Below are positions 9,606 through 19,369 of a stretch of DNA of 64,000 nucleotides, one piece after another. The notes beneath the pieces were generated by a model. It did not search any database. It was not told the DNA's origin and saw only the letters and a program-made list of their open reading frames with translations. The stretch is from assembly GCF_000012365.1 (NCBI RefSeq), contig NC_007651.1:2108001-2172000 (forward strand). The letters are read 5' to 3'. The position numbers were made by a program, and so were the translations under genes. Source of the DNA: Burkholderia thailandensis E264 (GTDB lineage Bacteria > Pseudomonadota > Gammaproteobacteria > Burkholderiales > Burkholderiaceae). How positions within the stretch are numbered: the stretch's first letter is position 1; every line of letters begins with the position of its first letter.

Positions 9606-11045
9606 ATGCAAGTTCAATCGATGCATTTCAAGGCGCGCGCCGGCGAGAAGCTCGCCGATGCGCGCCTGCAGGAAAACCTCAGGCGGCTATCGACGAAATT
9701 CGTGTCGGGTCGCGCCGAGGCCGTCACGCAGATCGATTTCGTCGCGACGCGCGCCGAGTTGAAGGCGCGCCGCAACCGAGCGCTCGAGCGGCTCGACGTG
9801 TGGCTCGAGATGTTCGAGCGCGAGGCGGCGCGGCGCGGGACGACCGTGCTGTACGCGCAGACGACCGACGATGCGGCGAAGCTCGTCGCGGACATCGCGC
9901 GCCGGCACGACGTGAAGAAGGTCATCAAGACGAAATCGATGGTGACCGAGGAAGCGAATCTCAACGCGGTGCTCGGCCAGCTCGGCGTACAGTCGATCGA
10001 GACGGATCTCGGCGAATACATCCTGCAGATCAACGGCAATGAGCCGCCGAGCCACATCATTGCGCCCGTGCTGCACCGGGACAAGGAGGAGGTGGCCGAG
10101 CTGTTCGCGAAGACGCACGGGCGGCCGCGTCTCACCGAGATTCCGGAGATGACCCGCGAGGCCCGCGAGGTGCTGCGTCCGCATTTCCTGTCGGCGGACA
10201 TGGGCGTGACGGGCGGCAATTTCGTGATCGCCGAGACGGGCTCCGTCGCGCTCGTGACGAACGAGGGCAACGAAGGGATGTGCACGGTGCTGCCGCGCGT
10301 GCACGTGGCGGTGACGGGGATCGAGAAAGTGCTGCCGACGCTCGAGGATCTCGCGACCGCGATGCGCCTGTTGCCGCGCTCGGCGACCGGGCAGAAGACT
10401 TCGAACTATTTCTCGCTGTTGACCGGCGTGCGCGGCGACGGCGACGAGGACGGCCCCGAGCATTCGTACGTCGTGCTCGTCGACGGCGGCCGCAGCGGGC
10501 TCATTGGCGGCGAATTCCAGGAGATGCTCCGCTGCATCCGCTGTGGCGCGTGCATGAACCATTGCCCGGTGTACCAGAAAGTCGGCGGGCACGCGTACGG
10601 CTGGGTGTATCCGGGGCCGATGGGCTCGGTGCTGACGCCGAGCTATGTCGGGCTCGGCCGTGCGCTCGACTTGCCGCAGGCGGCGACGCTCTGCGGCGAG
10701 TGCGACAGTGTCTGCCCGGTCGGAATCCCGATTTCCGGCTTGCTGCGCAAGCTGCGCGAGAAGCAGGTCGAGCGGCGCCTGCGGCCGTGGCGCGAGCGTG
10801 CGGCGCTCGCCGCTTGGGGCTTCTTCGCGCGGCGGCCGGCGCTGTACGCGCTCGCGACGAAGCTCGCGGCCCGTGCGCTCGAGCGCGCGGGCGGCACGGC
10901 GGGCGGCGTGGCGGGCACGCTCGGACGCTTGCCGTTCGCGCGGGGCTGGACCGATACGCGCGACATCCCGGCGCCCGCGGGCCGGACTTTCCGTGAGCTG
11001 TACGCGGCATCGCGCACGCATCTCGATCCGTCTTCCAAGCGCTGA
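9606..11045 (+). CDS. lutB: LutB/YkgF-type iron-sulfur protein with LUD domain (479 aa)
   Basis: Partner of LutA in lactate oxidation. An N-terminal LUD domain (about 60-300, with KTKSMVTEEANLN and SADMGVTGGNFVIAETGS) is followed by a ferredoxin-like pair of [4Fe-4S] motifs, CIRCGACMNHCP and CGECDSVCPVGIP, and a C-terminal helical tail. ATG 9606 gives the usual family length. No third gene (lutC, a small LUD protein) follows: the next 160 bases are non-coding and then an unrelated small membrane protein starts. lutC must be elsewhere or absent. Confidence 0.9.
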   Translation: MQVQSMHFKARAGEKLADARLQENLRRLSTKFVSGRAEAVTQIDFVATRAELKARRNRALERLDVWLEMFEREAARRGTTVLYAQTTDDAAKLVADIARRHDVKKVIKTKSMVTEEANLNAVLGQLGVQSIETDLGEYILQINGNEPPSHIIAPVLHRDKEEVAELFAKTHGRPRLTEIPEMTREAREVLRPHFLSADMGVTGGNFVIAETGSVALVTNEGNEGMCTVLPRVHVAVTGIEKVLPTLEDLATAMRLLPRSATGQKTSNYFSLLTGVRGDGDEDGPEHSYVVLVDGGRSGLIGGEFQEMLRCIRCGACMNHCPVYQKVGGHAYGWVYPGPMGSVLTPSYVGLGRALDLPQAATLCGECDSVCPVGIPISGLLRKLREKQVERRLRPWRERAALAAWGFFARRPALYALATKLAARALERAGGTAGGVAGTLGRLPFARGWTDTRDIPAPAGRTFRELYAASRTHLDPSSKR

Positions 11046-11207
11046 TCCGATGGCGCGCACGCGCGGCGTACGCGTCGCGCCGCGACTGTTCATCGGGCGA
11101 CAACACTGCGTTCGCTATTCGTGGATTTATCCCGATAGGTGCGGTCTATAGAATCTCGACATCAGCATTGGGGAATGCCCGATGCACCAGCCGAGAGAGG
11201 TCGCATC

Positions 11208-11435
11208 ATGAGAAAGACAATATCGATGTACTGGCCGCTTGCGATCGTCGTGCCGCTCGCCGCCGCCGCATACCTGTATCTGTCCGAAGCCGCGCCGCAG
11301 CGCGCTCCGGCGGGCACGCGCGACGCGTCGGCCGAACTCGCGCGCGCGGTGTCGTACGGGCTCGTCGACGATACGTCGCAGCCGCTGCCCGCCGCATCGC
11401 GCGTCGCGCCGCTCGCCGGTCCGAAGGCGCTGTGA
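11208..11435 (+). CDS. Small single-pass membrane protein, unknown function (75 aa)
   Basis: The protein starts MRKTISMYW and has one hydrophobic segment (about residues 8-26, PLAIVVPLAAAAYLYL). A short Ala/Arg-rich tail containing SYGLVDDTSQPLP follows, with no recognised domain. GAGAGAGG lies about 10 bases upstream of the ATG, and codon use is normal for the chromosome, so I accept it as a gene. No function can be given. Confidence 0.6.
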   Translation: MRKTISMYWPLAIVVPLAAAAYLYLSEAAPQRAPAGTRDASAELARAVSYGLVDDTSQPLPAASRVAPLAGPKAL

Positions 11436-11473
11436 AGCTGAATCCGGCGCAAGCGGGAATCGGCGCGCCTTTG

Positions 11474-11479
11474 TATAAT
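11474..11479 (+). promoter_or_regulatory. -10 box upstream of the tyrosine phosphatase gene
   Basis: An exact TATAAT lies 47 bases before the ATG at 11527. No good -35 at the right distance was seen. Confidence 0.45.
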
Positions 11480-11526
11480 GGCGCGTTGCTCGTCCGAGCG
11501 ATTCGCCGCGAGTGTCCGGCAGCACA

Positions 11527-12006
11527 ATGAAAAGCGTCGCGATCTGTTTCGTCTGCCTCGGCAACATCTGCCGCTCGCCCACCGCGGAAGGGGTGATGCG
11601 TCATCAGGTGGCGGCAGCGGGGCTTGACGCCGTGATCGAGATCGATTCGGCCGGCACGGGCGACTGGCATGTCGGCGAGGCGCCCGACGCACGCGCGCAG
11701 CAAGCGGCGCGTGCGCGGGGCTACGATCTGTCGACGTTGCGGGCGCGGCAGATCGGCGACGCCGATTTCGAACGCTTCGATCTCGTGCTCGCGATGGATT
11801 GCGCCAATCTTGCGGAGTTGCGCAAGCGCTGCCCGCCGCAATATCGGGGCAAGATCCGGCTCCTGATGGCGTACGCGGGCGACGGATCGGCGGGCGAAAT
11901 CGCCGATCCGTATTTCGGCGGCGCGCGTGGTTTCGAACAGGTGCTCGATCAGTGCGAGGACGCGTGCCGCGGCCTCCTCGAAAGCCTGCGCGAAACGGCA
12001 CGCTGA
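11527..12006 (+). CDS. Low-molecular-weight protein-tyrosine phosphatase (159 aa)
   Basis: Cytoplasmic LMW-PTP: the signature CLGNICRSPTAE gives the nucleophile C10 and R16 of the CX5RS loop, and the general-acid Asp lies in ADPYFGG. Length matches the family. In Gram-negative bacteria such enzymes often act on exopolysaccharide tyrosine kinases, but no polysaccharide genes are nearby; here it lies just upstream of iscR, a common arrangement in beta-proteobacteria. An alternative start five codons earlier (11512) is possible. Confidence 0.92.
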   Translation: MKSVAICFVCLGNICRSPTAEGVMRHQVAAAGLDAVIEIDSAGTGDWHVGEAPDARAQQAARARGYDLSTLRARQIGDADFERFDLVLAMDCANLAELRKRCPPQYRGKIRLLMAYAGDGSAGEIADPYFGGARGFEQVLDQCEDACRGLLESLRETAR

Positions 12007-12038
12007 AGCGCCGCATACAACCCCTTTTAGTGGCAGGG

Positions 12039-12090
12039 ATACTTGACTAAATTTGTCAAATATTTATACTTGACCAAAATCGTCAAGATT
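12039..12090 (+). promoter_or_regulatory. isc operon promoter with two tandem IscR type-1-like boxes
   Basis: Two 25-bp sites start at 12039 and 12066. Each begins ATACTTGAC and carries GTCAA in the other half. They fit the E. coli IscR type-1 consensus (ATASYYGACTRWWWYAGTCRRSTAT), the first at 23 of 25 positions. The first overlaps a -35-like TTGACT (12043-12048), 16 bases from TATACT (12065-12070). In E. coli, [2Fe-2S]-IscR bound to such sites represses the operon. The same autoregulation is inferred here. Confidence 0.85.
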
Positions 12091-12107
12091 GCTGCCCATT
12101 CAATACC

Positions 12108-12647
12108 ATGAGACTCACCACCAAAGGCCGTTTCGCCGTCACGGCGATGATCGACTTGGCGCTGCGCCAGGAGCAAGGCCCGGTGACGCTTGCAGGCATC
12201 AGCCAGCGCCAGCGGATTTCGCTCTCCTACCTCGAGCAATTGTTCGGCAAGCTGCGCCGGCATGAAATCGTCGAATCGGTCCGCGGACCGGGCGGCGGCT
12301 ACAACCTCGCGCGCCGTGCGCAGGACGTGACGGTCGCCGACATCATCATCGCGGTCGACGAGCCGCTCGATGCGACCCAATGCGGCGGCAAGGGCACGTG
12401 CGAAGGCTCGAAGCAGCCCGACGGCCATTGCATGACGCACGAGCTCTGGTCGACGCTGAACCAGAAGATGGTCGAATACCTCGATTCGGTGTCGCTGCAG
12501 GATCTCGTCGATCAGCAGCGCGCCCGCGAAGGCACGCCCGCCGTGCTGCGCGACAAGCGCAAGCCCGAGCCCGTCGCGGCGAGCGTCGAGCCGGTGCGCT
12601 CGATTCCGCTCGGCCCGAATTCGGTCTTCAACATCGCGAGCTCATGA
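12108..12647 (+). CDS. iscR: Fe-S cluster assembly regulator IscR (179 aa)
   Basis: Rrf2-family winged-helix repressor that senses Fe-S status. The N-terminus MRLTTKGRFAV and the recognition region ISLSYLEQLFGKLRR are typical. The cluster ligands are C92, C98 and, after a four-residue insertion compared with E. coli, C108 and H111 (CGGKGTCEGSKQPDGHCMTH). The C-terminal tail (about 140-179) is longer than in E. coli. It is the first gene of the isc operon, 17 bases after the second IscR-like box, consistent with autoregulation. Confidence 0.96.
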   Translation: MRLTTKGRFAVTAMIDLALRQEQGPVTLAGISQRQRISLSYLEQLFGKLRRHEIVESVRGPGGGYNLARRAQDVTVADIIIAVDEPLDATQCGGKGTCEGSKQPDGHCMTHELWSTLNQKMVEYLDSVSLQDLVDQQRAREGTPAVLRDKRKPEPVAASVEPVRSIPLGPNSVFNIASS

Positions 12648-12724
12648 GCGCCGCGCACTGAACGCGGCCCGCACAACGCGCATAACGAATAGTCCCCGCA
12701 CTGAACGCATACCCGGAGCGATAG

Positions 12725-13948
12725 ATGAACAACGAGATCCCCCACCTGCCCATCTACATGGACTACAGCGCGACGACGCCCGTCGATCCGCGCGTGGTCG
12801 ACAAGATGGTGCCGTATCTGCGCGAGCAGTTCGGCAACCCGGCGTCGCGCAGCCACGCATACGGCTGGGACGCGGAGCGCGCGGTCGAAGAGGCGCGCGA
12901 GCAGGTGGCCGCCCTCGTCAACGCCGATCCGCGCGAAATCATCTGGACGTCCGGCGCGACGGAGTCCGACAACCTTGCGATCAAGGGCGCCGCGCACTTC
13001 TATCAGGGCAAGGGCAAGCACATCGTCACCGTGAAGACCGAGCACAAGGCGGTGCTCGACACCTGCCGCGAGCTCGAGCGCGAAGGCTTCGAGGTGACCT
13101 ATCTCGACGTGAAGGACAACGGCCTCGTCGATCTCGACGTGTTCAAGGCCGCGCTGCGCCCGGACACGATCCTTGCATCGGTGATGCACGTGAACAACGA
13201 GATCGGCGTGATCCAGGACATCGAGGCGATCGGCGCGATCTGCCGCGAGAAGGGCATCATCTTCCACGTCGACGCCGCGCAGGCGACGGGCAAGGTCGAG
13301 ATCGACCTCGCGAAGCTGAAGGTCGACCTGATGTCGTTCTCCGCGCACAAGACCTACGGCCCGAAGGGCATCGGCGCGCTGTACGTGCGCCGCAAGCCGC
13401 GCGTGCGCATCGAGGCGCAGATGCATGGCGGCGGCCACGAGCGCGGGATGCGCTCGGGCACGCTGCCGACGCACCAGATCGTCGGCATGGGCGAGGCGTT
13501 CCGGATCGCGCGCGAAGAGATGGCGACCGAGAACGAGCGCATCCGGATGCTGCGCGACAAGCTGCTGCGCGGCCTGTCGGAAATCGACGAAACCTACGTG
13601 AACGGCGATCTCGAGCACCGGATTCCGCACAACCTGAACATCAGCTTCAATTTTGTCGAAGGCGAATCGCTGATCATGGCGATCAAGGACGTCGCGGTGT
13701 CGTCGGGCTCCGCGTGCACGTCGGCTTCGCTCGAGCCGTCGTACGTGCTGCGCGCGCTCGGCCGCAACGACGAGCTCGCGCACAGCTCGATCCGCTTCAC
13801 GGTCGGCCGTTTCACGACGGAGCAGGAAGTCGACTACGTGATCGACCTGCTGAAGAGCAAGATCGCGAAGCTGCGCGACCTGTCGCCGCTTTGGGAGATG
13901 CATCAGGACGGCATCGATCTGTCGACGATCGAATGGGCGGCGCACTGA
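12725..13948 (+). CDS. iscS: Cysteine desulfurase IscS (407 aa)
   Basis: PLP enzyme that takes sulfur from L-cysteine and passes it as persulfide to IscU and other acceptors. The PLP lysine is about K209 in [12 protein letters not shown], and the active-site Cys is about C331 in [17 protein letters not shown]. Upstream signatures [14 protein letters not shown] and TSGATESDN are intact. Length and C-terminus ([21 protein letters not shown]) match group I desulfurases. GGAG precedes the ATG. It is the second gene of the operon. Confidence 0.98.
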   Translation: MNNEIPHLPIYMDYSATTPVDPRVVDKMVPYLREQFGNPASRSHAYGWDAERAVEEAREQVAALVNADPREIIWTSGATESDNLAIKGAAHFYQGKGKHIVTVKTEHKAVLDTCRELEREGFEVTYLDVKDNGLVDLDVFKAALRPDTILASVMHVNNEIGVIQDIEAIGAICREKGIIFHVDAAQATGKVEIDLAKLKVDLMSFSAHKTYGPKGIGALYVRRKPRVRIEAQMHGGGHERGMRSGTLPTHQIVGMGEAFRIAREEMATENERIRMLRDKLLRGLSEIDETYVNGDLEHRIPHNLNISFNFVEGESLIMAIKDVAVSSGSACTSASLEPSYVLRALGRNDELAHSSIRFTVGRFTTEQEVDYVIDLLKSKIAKLRDLSPLWEMHQDGIDLSTIEWAAH

Positions 13949-14013
13949 GCGCAGCGGATTTTTCGCGGGCGACTGAGCGCCGCGCAGACGAAACGAAGCA
14001 AGGAGTTTGAGTC

Positions 14014-14421
14014 ATGTCATACAGCAACAAGGTTCTGGATCACTACGAAAATCCGCGTAACGTCGGCTCGTTCGCGAAGGACGACGACGCGGTGGGCACC
14101 GGCATGGTCGGCGCGCCCGCGTGCGGCGACGTGATGAAGCTGCAGATCCGCGTCGGCGAGAACGGCGTGATCGAAGACGCGAAGTTCAAGACCTACGGTT
14201 GCGGGTCGGCGATCGCGTCGAGCTCGCTCGTCACCGAGTGGGTGAAGGGCAAGACGCTCGACGAGGCGCTCGCGATCAAGAACACGCAGATCGCCGAGGA
14301 ACTCGCGCTGCCGCCCGTGAAGATCCACTGCTCGATCCTCGCGGAAGACGCGATCAAGGCGGCCGTGGCCGACTACAAGAAGCGCCACGAAACGGCCGAA
14401 GACGGCAAGGCCGCCGCGTAA
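14014..14421 (+). CDS. iscU: Fe-S cluster scaffold IscU (135 aa)
   Basis: Scaffold on which [2Fe-2S] clusters are built before chaperone-assisted transfer. The three conserved cysteines are C37 (GAPACGD, with D39), C63 (YGCGSA) and C106 (KIHCSIL, with H105), and the HscA-recognition LPPVK (99-103) is present. AGGAG lies nine bases upstream of the ATG. It follows iscS by 65 bases. Confidence 0.98.
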   Translation: MSYSNKVLDHYENPRNVGSFAKDDDAVGTGMVGAPACGDVMKLQIRVGENGVIEDAKFKTYGCGSAIASSSLVTEWVKGKTLDEALAIKNTQIAEELALPPVKIHCSILAEDAIKAAVADYKKRHETAEDGKAAA

Positions 14422-14503
14422 GCGGCGTGGCGGGTTCGACGGACGGCGGGTTTGGGTTTGGACGCATGACGCACGAAGCCGGCTTCGTGCGAAGAAGGAC
14501 ACT

Positions 14504-14827
14504 ATGGCTATCACACTGACCGAAAAGGCTGCGCAACATGTGCAGAAGTATCTGACGCGGCGCGGCAAGGGGCTGGGCCTGCGGCTCGGCGTGCGCACGA
14601 CCGGCTGCTCGGGCCTCGCGTACAAGCTCGAGTACGTCGATGAGCTCACGCCTGAGGATCAGATGTTCGAAAGCCATGGCGTGAAAGTCTTCGTCGACCC
14701 GAAAAGCCTGGCGTACATCGACGGCACGGAGCTCGACTTCGCGCGCGAGGGGTTGAACGAGGGGTTCAAGTTCAACAATCCCAACGTGAAGGACGAGTGC
14801 GGCTGCGGCGAATCGTTCCGCGTGTGA
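14504..14827 (+). CDS. iscA: Fe-S assembly protein IscA (107 aa)
   Basis: A-type carrier that accepts and delivers Fe-S clusters. The three conserved cysteines are C35 (TTGCSG) and C99/C101 (ECGCGESF at the C-terminus). Length is exactly that of the family. GAAGGA precedes the ATG. Confidence 0.98.
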   Translation: MAITLTEKAAQHVQKYLTRRGKGLGLRLGVRTTGCSGLAYKLEYVDELTPEDQMFESHGVKVFVDPKSLAYIDGTELDFAREGLNEGFKFNNPNVKDECGCGESFRV

Positions 14828-14942
14828 CGGCGCTCCGCGCGAGGCGGGCAAGAGGCGGCGCGGGCCGCCTTTTTAATGGGCGGCACTTCGGTCGACGTCG
14901 TGCCGCAGTCGACAACGAGTTGAGCGCGAGAGCGACTACGCG

Positions 14943-15470
14943 ATGGTTTCGCTGAAGGACAGCCACTTCGAACTCTTTCATTTGCCGGCGCAGTTCGCGC
15001 TCGACGAGCCCACGCTCGACGCCGCGTACCGCGCCGTGCAGTCGCAGGTGCACCCGGACCGCTTCGCCGCGGCGGGCGATGCGCAAAAGCGCGTCGCGAT
15101 GCAATGGGCGACGCGCGCGAACGAGGCGTACCAGACGCTGCGCGATCCGCTCAAGCGGGCGACGTACCTGCTGCACCTGCGCGGCGTCGATGTTGGCGCG
15201 GAGAACAACACGGCGATGGAGCCGGCGTTCCTGATGCAGCAGATGGAGTGGCGCGAGCGCATCGAGGATGCGGCGGCCGCGAAGAACGTCGGCGAGCTCG
15301 ACGCGCTCCTCGACGAATTGCGCGACGAACGGCGCGCGCGCCTTGCGAAGCTGGGTTCGCTGCTCGATAGCGGCTCGGACCAGGGCGCCGCCGAGGCCGT
15401 GCGGCAACTGATGTTCGTCGAGCGCGTATCGGCCGAGATCGGCGCTCAGATCGAGCGCCTCGAACATTAA
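14943..15470 (+). CDS. hscB: Fe-S co-chaperone HscB, J-domain protein (175 aa)
   Basis: DnaJ-like co-chaperone that brings IscU to HscA and stimulates its ATPase. The N-terminal J domain (about 8-80) carries the HPD motif at 37-39; a C-terminal helical IscU-binding domain (about 95-175) follows. A 115-base gap separates it from iscA. The length is typical. Confidence 0.96.
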   Translation: MVSLKDSHFELFHLPAQFALDEPTLDAAYRAVQSQVHPDRFAAAGDAQKRVAMQWATRANEAYQTLRDPLKRATYLLHLRGVDVGAENNTAMEPAFLMQQMEWRERIEDAAAAKNVGELDALLDELRDERRARLAKLGSLLDSGSDQGAAEAVRQLMFVERVSAEIGAQIERLEH

Positions 15471-15527
15471 CCGCGCGCTTTACGCACGCGATGCAAGCGG
15501 GGCTTCGGCCCTCATCGAACACAAGAA

Positions 15528-17396
15528 ATGGCTTTACTGCAAATTTCCGAACCCGGCATGGCGCCCGCGCCGCATCAGCGGCGCCTCGCCGTCGGCATCG
15601 ACCTCGGCACGACGAATTCGCTCGTCGCGGCGGTGCGCAACAGCATTCCGGAAGCGTTGCCCGACGATACGGGCCGCGTGCTGCTGCCGTCCGTCGTCCG
15701 CTATCTGGAGAAGGGCGGCCGCCGGATCGGCCATGCCGCCAAGGAAGAGGCCGCGATCGATCCGCGCAACACGATCGTGTCGGTCAAGCGCTTCATGGGG
15801 CGCGGCAAGGCGGAAGTCGAAGGTGCGGCGAACGCGCCGTACGAATTCGTCGATGCGCCCGGCATGGTGCAGATCCGCACGGTCGACGGCGTGAAGAGCC
15901 CGGTCGAGGTATCGGCGGAAATTCTCGCGACGCTGCGGCAACGTGCGGAGGATACGCTCGGCGACGACCTCGTCGGCGCGGTGATCACGGTGCCCGCGTA
16001 TTTCGACGATGCGCAGCGTCAGGCGACGAAGGACGCCGCGCGGCTCGCGGGCCTGAACGTGCTGCGCCTGTTGAACGAGCCGACCGCGGCCGCGATCGCG
16101 TACGGGCTCGACAACGGCGCGGAGGGCCTCTACGCGGTCTACGACCTCGGCGGCGGCACGTTCGATCTGTCGATCCTGAAGCTCACGAAGGGCGTGTTCG
16201 AAGTGCTCGCGGCGGGCGGCGATTCCGCGCTCGGCGGCGACGATTTCGATCATCTGCTGTTCGCGCACGTGCTCGTGCAGGCGGGGCTCGACGCGGCTGC
16301 GCTCGCGCCCGAGGACGTGCGCCTGCTGCTCGATCGCGTGCGCGGCGTGAAGGAGGCGCTGTCGGCCGCGCAGCAGGCGCAGCTCGACGTGAAGCTGTCG
16401 ACGGGCGAGAAGCTCGTGCAGACGATCACGCGCGATACGTTCGCCGCGCTCGTCGAGCCGCTCGTGCAACGCACGCTCGCGCCGACCCGCAAGGCGCTGC
16501 GCGACGCGCGGGTGAGCGCGGCCGACATCAAGGGCGTCGTGCTCGTCGGCGGCGCGACGCGCATGCCGGTGATCCGCGACGCGGTCGAGAAATACTTCGG
16601 TCAGCCCCCGCTCGTCAACCTCGATCCGGATCAGGTCGTCGCGCTCGGCGCGGCGATCCAGGCGGATCTGCTCGCGGGCAACCGCAGCGGCGGCGACGAC
16701 TGGCTGCTGCTCGACGTGATCCCGCTGTCGCTCGGCGTCGAGACGATGGGCGGCCTCGTCGAGAAGATCATTCCGCGCAATTCGACGATTCCCGTCGCGC
16801 GCGCGCAGGAATTCACGACGTTCAAGGACGGCCAGACGGCGATGGCGATCCATGTCGTGCAGGGCGAGCGCGAGCTCGTATCCGATTGCCGGTCGCTCGC
16901 GCGCTTCGAGCTGCGCGGCATTCCGCCGATGGCGGCGGGCGCCGCGCGGATTCGCGTGACCTATCAGGTCGACGCCGACGGCCTGCTGTCGGTGTTCGCG
17001 CGCGAGCAGCATTCGGGCGTCGAGGCGTCGGTCGTCGTGAAGCCGTCGTACGGCCTCGGCGACGACGACATCGCGCGGATGCTCGAAGACAGCTTCAAGA
17101 CGGCCGAAGTCGACATGCGCGCGCGCGCGCTGCGCGAGGCGCAGGTCGAGGCGCAGCGCCTCGTCGAGGCGACGGAGGCGGCGCTTGCCGCCGACGGCGA
17201 TCTGCTCGACGCAAGCGAGCGCGCGACGGTCGAGGCGCTTGTCGCGTCGCTGCGCGCGCTCGCGCCGGGCGACGACGCGAACGCGATCGACGCGGCGACG
17301 AAGGCGCTCGCCGAGGGCACCGATGAATTCGCCGCACGCAGGATGAACAAGAGCATCAAGCGCGCGCTCGCCGGCCGCAAGCTCGACGAGATCTGA
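15528..17396 (+). CDS. hscA: Fe-S assembly chaperone HscA, Hsp70 family (622 aa)
   Basis: Specialised Hsp70 that releases the cluster from IscU. The ATPase domain shows [12 protein letters not shown] near residue 25, the phosphate loops [13 protein letters not shown] and [12 protein letters not shown], and the linker region [14 protein letters not shown]; a substrate-binding domain and helical lid complete the protein. Start at ATG 15528, 57 bases after hscB. Length matches HscA (616-622). Confidence 0.97.
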   Translation: MALLQISEPGMAPAPHQRRLAVGIDLGTTNSLVAAVRNSIPEALPDDTGRVLLPSVVRYLEKGGRRIGHAAKEEAAIDPRNTIVSVKRFMGRGKAEVEGAANAPYEFVDAPGMVQIRTVDGVKSPVEVSAEILATLRQRAEDTLGDDLVGAVITVPAYFDDAQRQATKDAARLAGLNVLRLLNEPTAAAIAYGLDNGAEGLYAVYDLGGGTFDLSILKLTKGVFEVLAAGGDSALGGDDFDHLLFAHVLVQAGLDAAALAPEDVRLLLDRVRGVKEALSAAQQAQLDVKLSTGEKLVQTITRDTFAALVEPLVQRTLAPTRKALRDARVSAADIKGVVLVGGATRMPVIRDAVEKYFGQPPLVNLDPDQVVALGAAIQADLLAGNRSGGDDWLLLDVIPLSLGVETMGGLVEKIIPRNSTIPVARAQEFTTFKDGQTAMAIHVVQGERELVSDCRSLARFELRGIPPMAAGAARIRVTYQVDADGLLSVFAREQHSGVEASVVVKPSYGLGDDDIARMLEDSFKTAEVDMRARALREAQVEAQRLVEATEAALAADGDLLDASERATVEALVASLRALAPGDDANAIDAATKALAEGTDEFAARRMNKSIKRALAGRKLDEI

Positions 17397-17488
17397 ATAC
17401 GAACCGCGCCGTGCGGCCGGCTGGCCGCCGGCGCGGCGATGGACGGCGCGGCGGCGAGCCGCGCACTGGCTGAACGAACGGAACGAAC

Positions 17489-17830
17489 ATGCCTCAACTC
17501 GTAGTACTGCCGCACGTCGAATTGTGCCCGGACGGCGCGGTGATCGACGCCGTGCCCGGCAAGAGCATCTGCGACAACCTGCTCGACAATGGCGTCGAGA
17601 TCGAGCATGCGTGCGAGAAGTCGTGCGCGTGCACGACGTGCCACGTGATCATCCGCGAGGGCTTCAACGCGCTCGAGCCGTCCGAGGAGGACGAGGACGA
17701 TCTGCTCGACAAGGCGTGGGGCCTCGAGCCGACATCGCGCCTTTCGTGCCAGGCGATCGTGAAGGAAGGCGTGGATCTGGTCGTCGAGATTCCGAAGTAC
17801 TCGATCAACCACGCGAAGGAAAATCACTGA
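17489..17830 (+). CDS. fdx: ISC-type [2Fe-2S] ferredoxin (113 aa)
   Basis: Adrenodoxin-type ferredoxin that supplies electrons for cluster assembly. Cluster ligands C42, C48, C51 and C87 are in the E. coli Fdx positions (EHACEKSCACTTCHV and RLSCQA). The acidic patch EPSEEDEDD between them is typical. It lies 92 bases after hscA and 18 before iscX. Confidence 0.97.
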   Translation: MPQLVVLPHVELCPDGAVIDAVPGKSICDNLLDNGVEIEHACEKSCACTTCHVIIREGFNALEPSEEDEDDLLDKAWGLEPTSRLSCQAIVKEGVDLVVEIPKYSINHAKENH

Positions 17831-17848
17831 CGGCGAGGAGGTTCGACG

Positions 17849-18058
17849 ATGAAATGGACCGATTCCCGCGAGATCGCGATCGCGCTCGCGGACAAGCATC
17901 CGGACGTCGACCCGAAGACGATCCGCTTCACCGAACTGCGCCAGTGGGTGCTCGATCTCGACGGCTTCGACGACGATCCGGGCCATTCGGGCGAAAAGAT
18001 CCTCGAGGCGATCCAGGCGCACTGGATCGACGAATCGGACTTCGACGACGAGGATTGA
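17849..18058 (+). CDS. iscX: Fe-S assembly protein IscX (69 aa)
   Basis: Small acidic protein that binds IscS and modulates its activity. The start [22 protein letters not shown] and the end [11 protein letters not shown] are family signatures. GAGGAG lies just upstream of the ATG. It is the last gene of the isc operon. Confidence 0.96.
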   Translation: MKWTDSREIAIALADKHPDVDPKTIRFTELRQWVLDLDGFDDDPGHSGEKILEAIQAHWIDESDFDDED

Positions 18059-18185
18059 CGCGGCGCGACGCTAGCGCGCGTTGCGCGGCGAGATTCGATC
18101 ACACGCCGCGGTCGTGCGTGCGCGACGATGCGGCGGCGGCGCGGCGACGCGCAATTTCCCGCAAGCATTCGAAGAAGATTCAAGG

Positions 18186-18222
18186 AAAAACGGCCCGTGA
18201 GGCAATCACGGGCCGTTTTTTT
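18186..18222 (+). terminator. Rho-independent terminator of the isc operon
   Basis: Perfect 15-bp stem (arms 18186-18200 and 18206-18220, starting AAAAACGGCCCGTGA) with a five-base loop and a T run. It lies 127 bases after iscX and between convergent genes, so it may also end the gene on the other strand. Confidence 0.9.
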
Positions 18223-18305
18223 GTCTCCGACGGGAGGGCGGGCGAAGCGTCGCCTCGGCCGGAGCGGCGAAGGGTGCGCGCGGCCGTCACGCCGCGCGCT
18301 CGACG

Positions 18306-19034
18306 TCACGCGCCGACGAGCGTGCCGTTCTCCACGCGCACGCGCTGGCCTTGGCCGAACGGCGGCGGGTTGCGGTACGTGAACGTGCGCGTCGAGCCGT
18401 CCTGCATCTGCACCTGGACCTGATAATCCGTTTCGCTGCGAACCTGCTTCTCGACTACGTTGCCGGCGAGACCGCCGCCCAGCGCGCCCAGGATCGTCAT
18501 CGCGGTGCGGCCGTTGCCGCGGCCGAACTGGTTGCCGACGAGGCCGCCCGCGGCCGCGCCGCCGATCGCGCCGATCCCGGAACTCGTGCCCGCCGTGCGC
18601 ACCGGCACGATCGAGGCAACGGTGCCGCAGCTCGCGCAGTACGTCGATTGCTGCTGTTGCGGATACGGCTGTTGCGCATATTGCGGCGGCTGCGGTGCCG
18701 CGGATGTCTTGTGATGATGGCGCGTCGTTTGATGCGAGGCCGGCTTCGGCGCGGCTTGCGCGACCGCCCGCGGTTGCTGCTGGGCAGCCTGTTGCTGCGC
18801 GGCTTGCGCGGCGAGCGCGGCGCTTGCCGCGGCGGCCGTGTCGACGGCCGGCTGCGATGCGATCAGCGCGGCCTGCGTCTGCGGGTTTTGCGCGTCGGTG
18901 CTGCTCGCTTTCGGGAACACGCCGGTGATGGCCGCCGTCGCCGCGAGGCTCGCGACGATGACGGCGCCCGCCGCCGTCGCGACGAGCGGATGGAGGCGCT
19001 GACGTTGTTGCGTGGTGGTGTTCTGGTTGTCCAT
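18306..19034 (-). CDS. Glycine-zipper 2TM-domain surface-antigen-like protein (242 aa)
   Basis: The N-terminus has one hydrophobic segment (about 17-38, LVATAAGAVIVASLAATAA). A long Ala/Gln-rich, low-complexity linker (about 50-130) with a His-rich patch follows. The C-terminal domain (about 150-242) has the glycine zippers GAIGGAAAGGLVGNQFG and ILGALGGGLAGN of the Rickettsia 17-kDa antigen/SlyB family, then a beta-rich tail (DGSTRTFTYRNPPPF). No lipobox Cys follows the signal segment, so it is probably inner-membrane anchored rather than a lipoprotein. AGGAG precedes the ATG. Role unknown, presumably envelope-related. Confidence 0.8.
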   Translation of the reverse strand: MDNQNTTTQQRQRLHPLVATAAGAVIVASLAATAAITGVFPKASSTDAQNPQTQAALIASQPAVDTAAAASAALAAQAAQQQAAQQQPRAVAQAAPKPASHQTTRHHHKTSAAPQPPQYAQQPYPQQQQSTYCASCGTVASIVPVRTAGTSSGIGAIGGAAAGGLVGNQFGRGNGRTAMTILGALGGGLAGNVVEKQVRSETDYQVQVQMQDGSTRTFTYRNPPPFGQGQRVRVENGTLVGA

Positions 19035-19369
19035 TTTCGACTCTCCTGGCGCACATGGTGGTGCGTTATTTTCTGGAGCTAGTGTCGATCAAACACCCTG
19101 GGCGCGCCGTTTCAAGTTGTAACGATTCGCTGCGCAAACTTGCGTGTCAAACACTGTCAAACGCCCGCCCGCGCAAGCGGCGCAAAGGCGGCGTGAAGAA
19201 GGGGACGGAAGAAAGGGGCGGCGCGGCGGCCGGGATTTACGGGTGGTTACAAAGCAGACGGGGCTGGCCGCCGCCCGCCGCCGTTCTCCATCGCGCGCCG
19301 CCCGGCGAAAGCGGGCCGAGGCGAACCCAAGCGAACGAAGGGCGGGCGCGGAGGGCGGTTTGCGTGGCG
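19035..19369. other. Intergenic region between glycine-zipper gene and lysS
   Basis: 335 bases between two minus-strand genes. Read on the minus strand it holds two close TTTGACA boxes (around 19145-19165), which may be -35 elements for the glycine-zipper gene. No credible gene and no clear terminator were seen. Confidence 0.4.
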
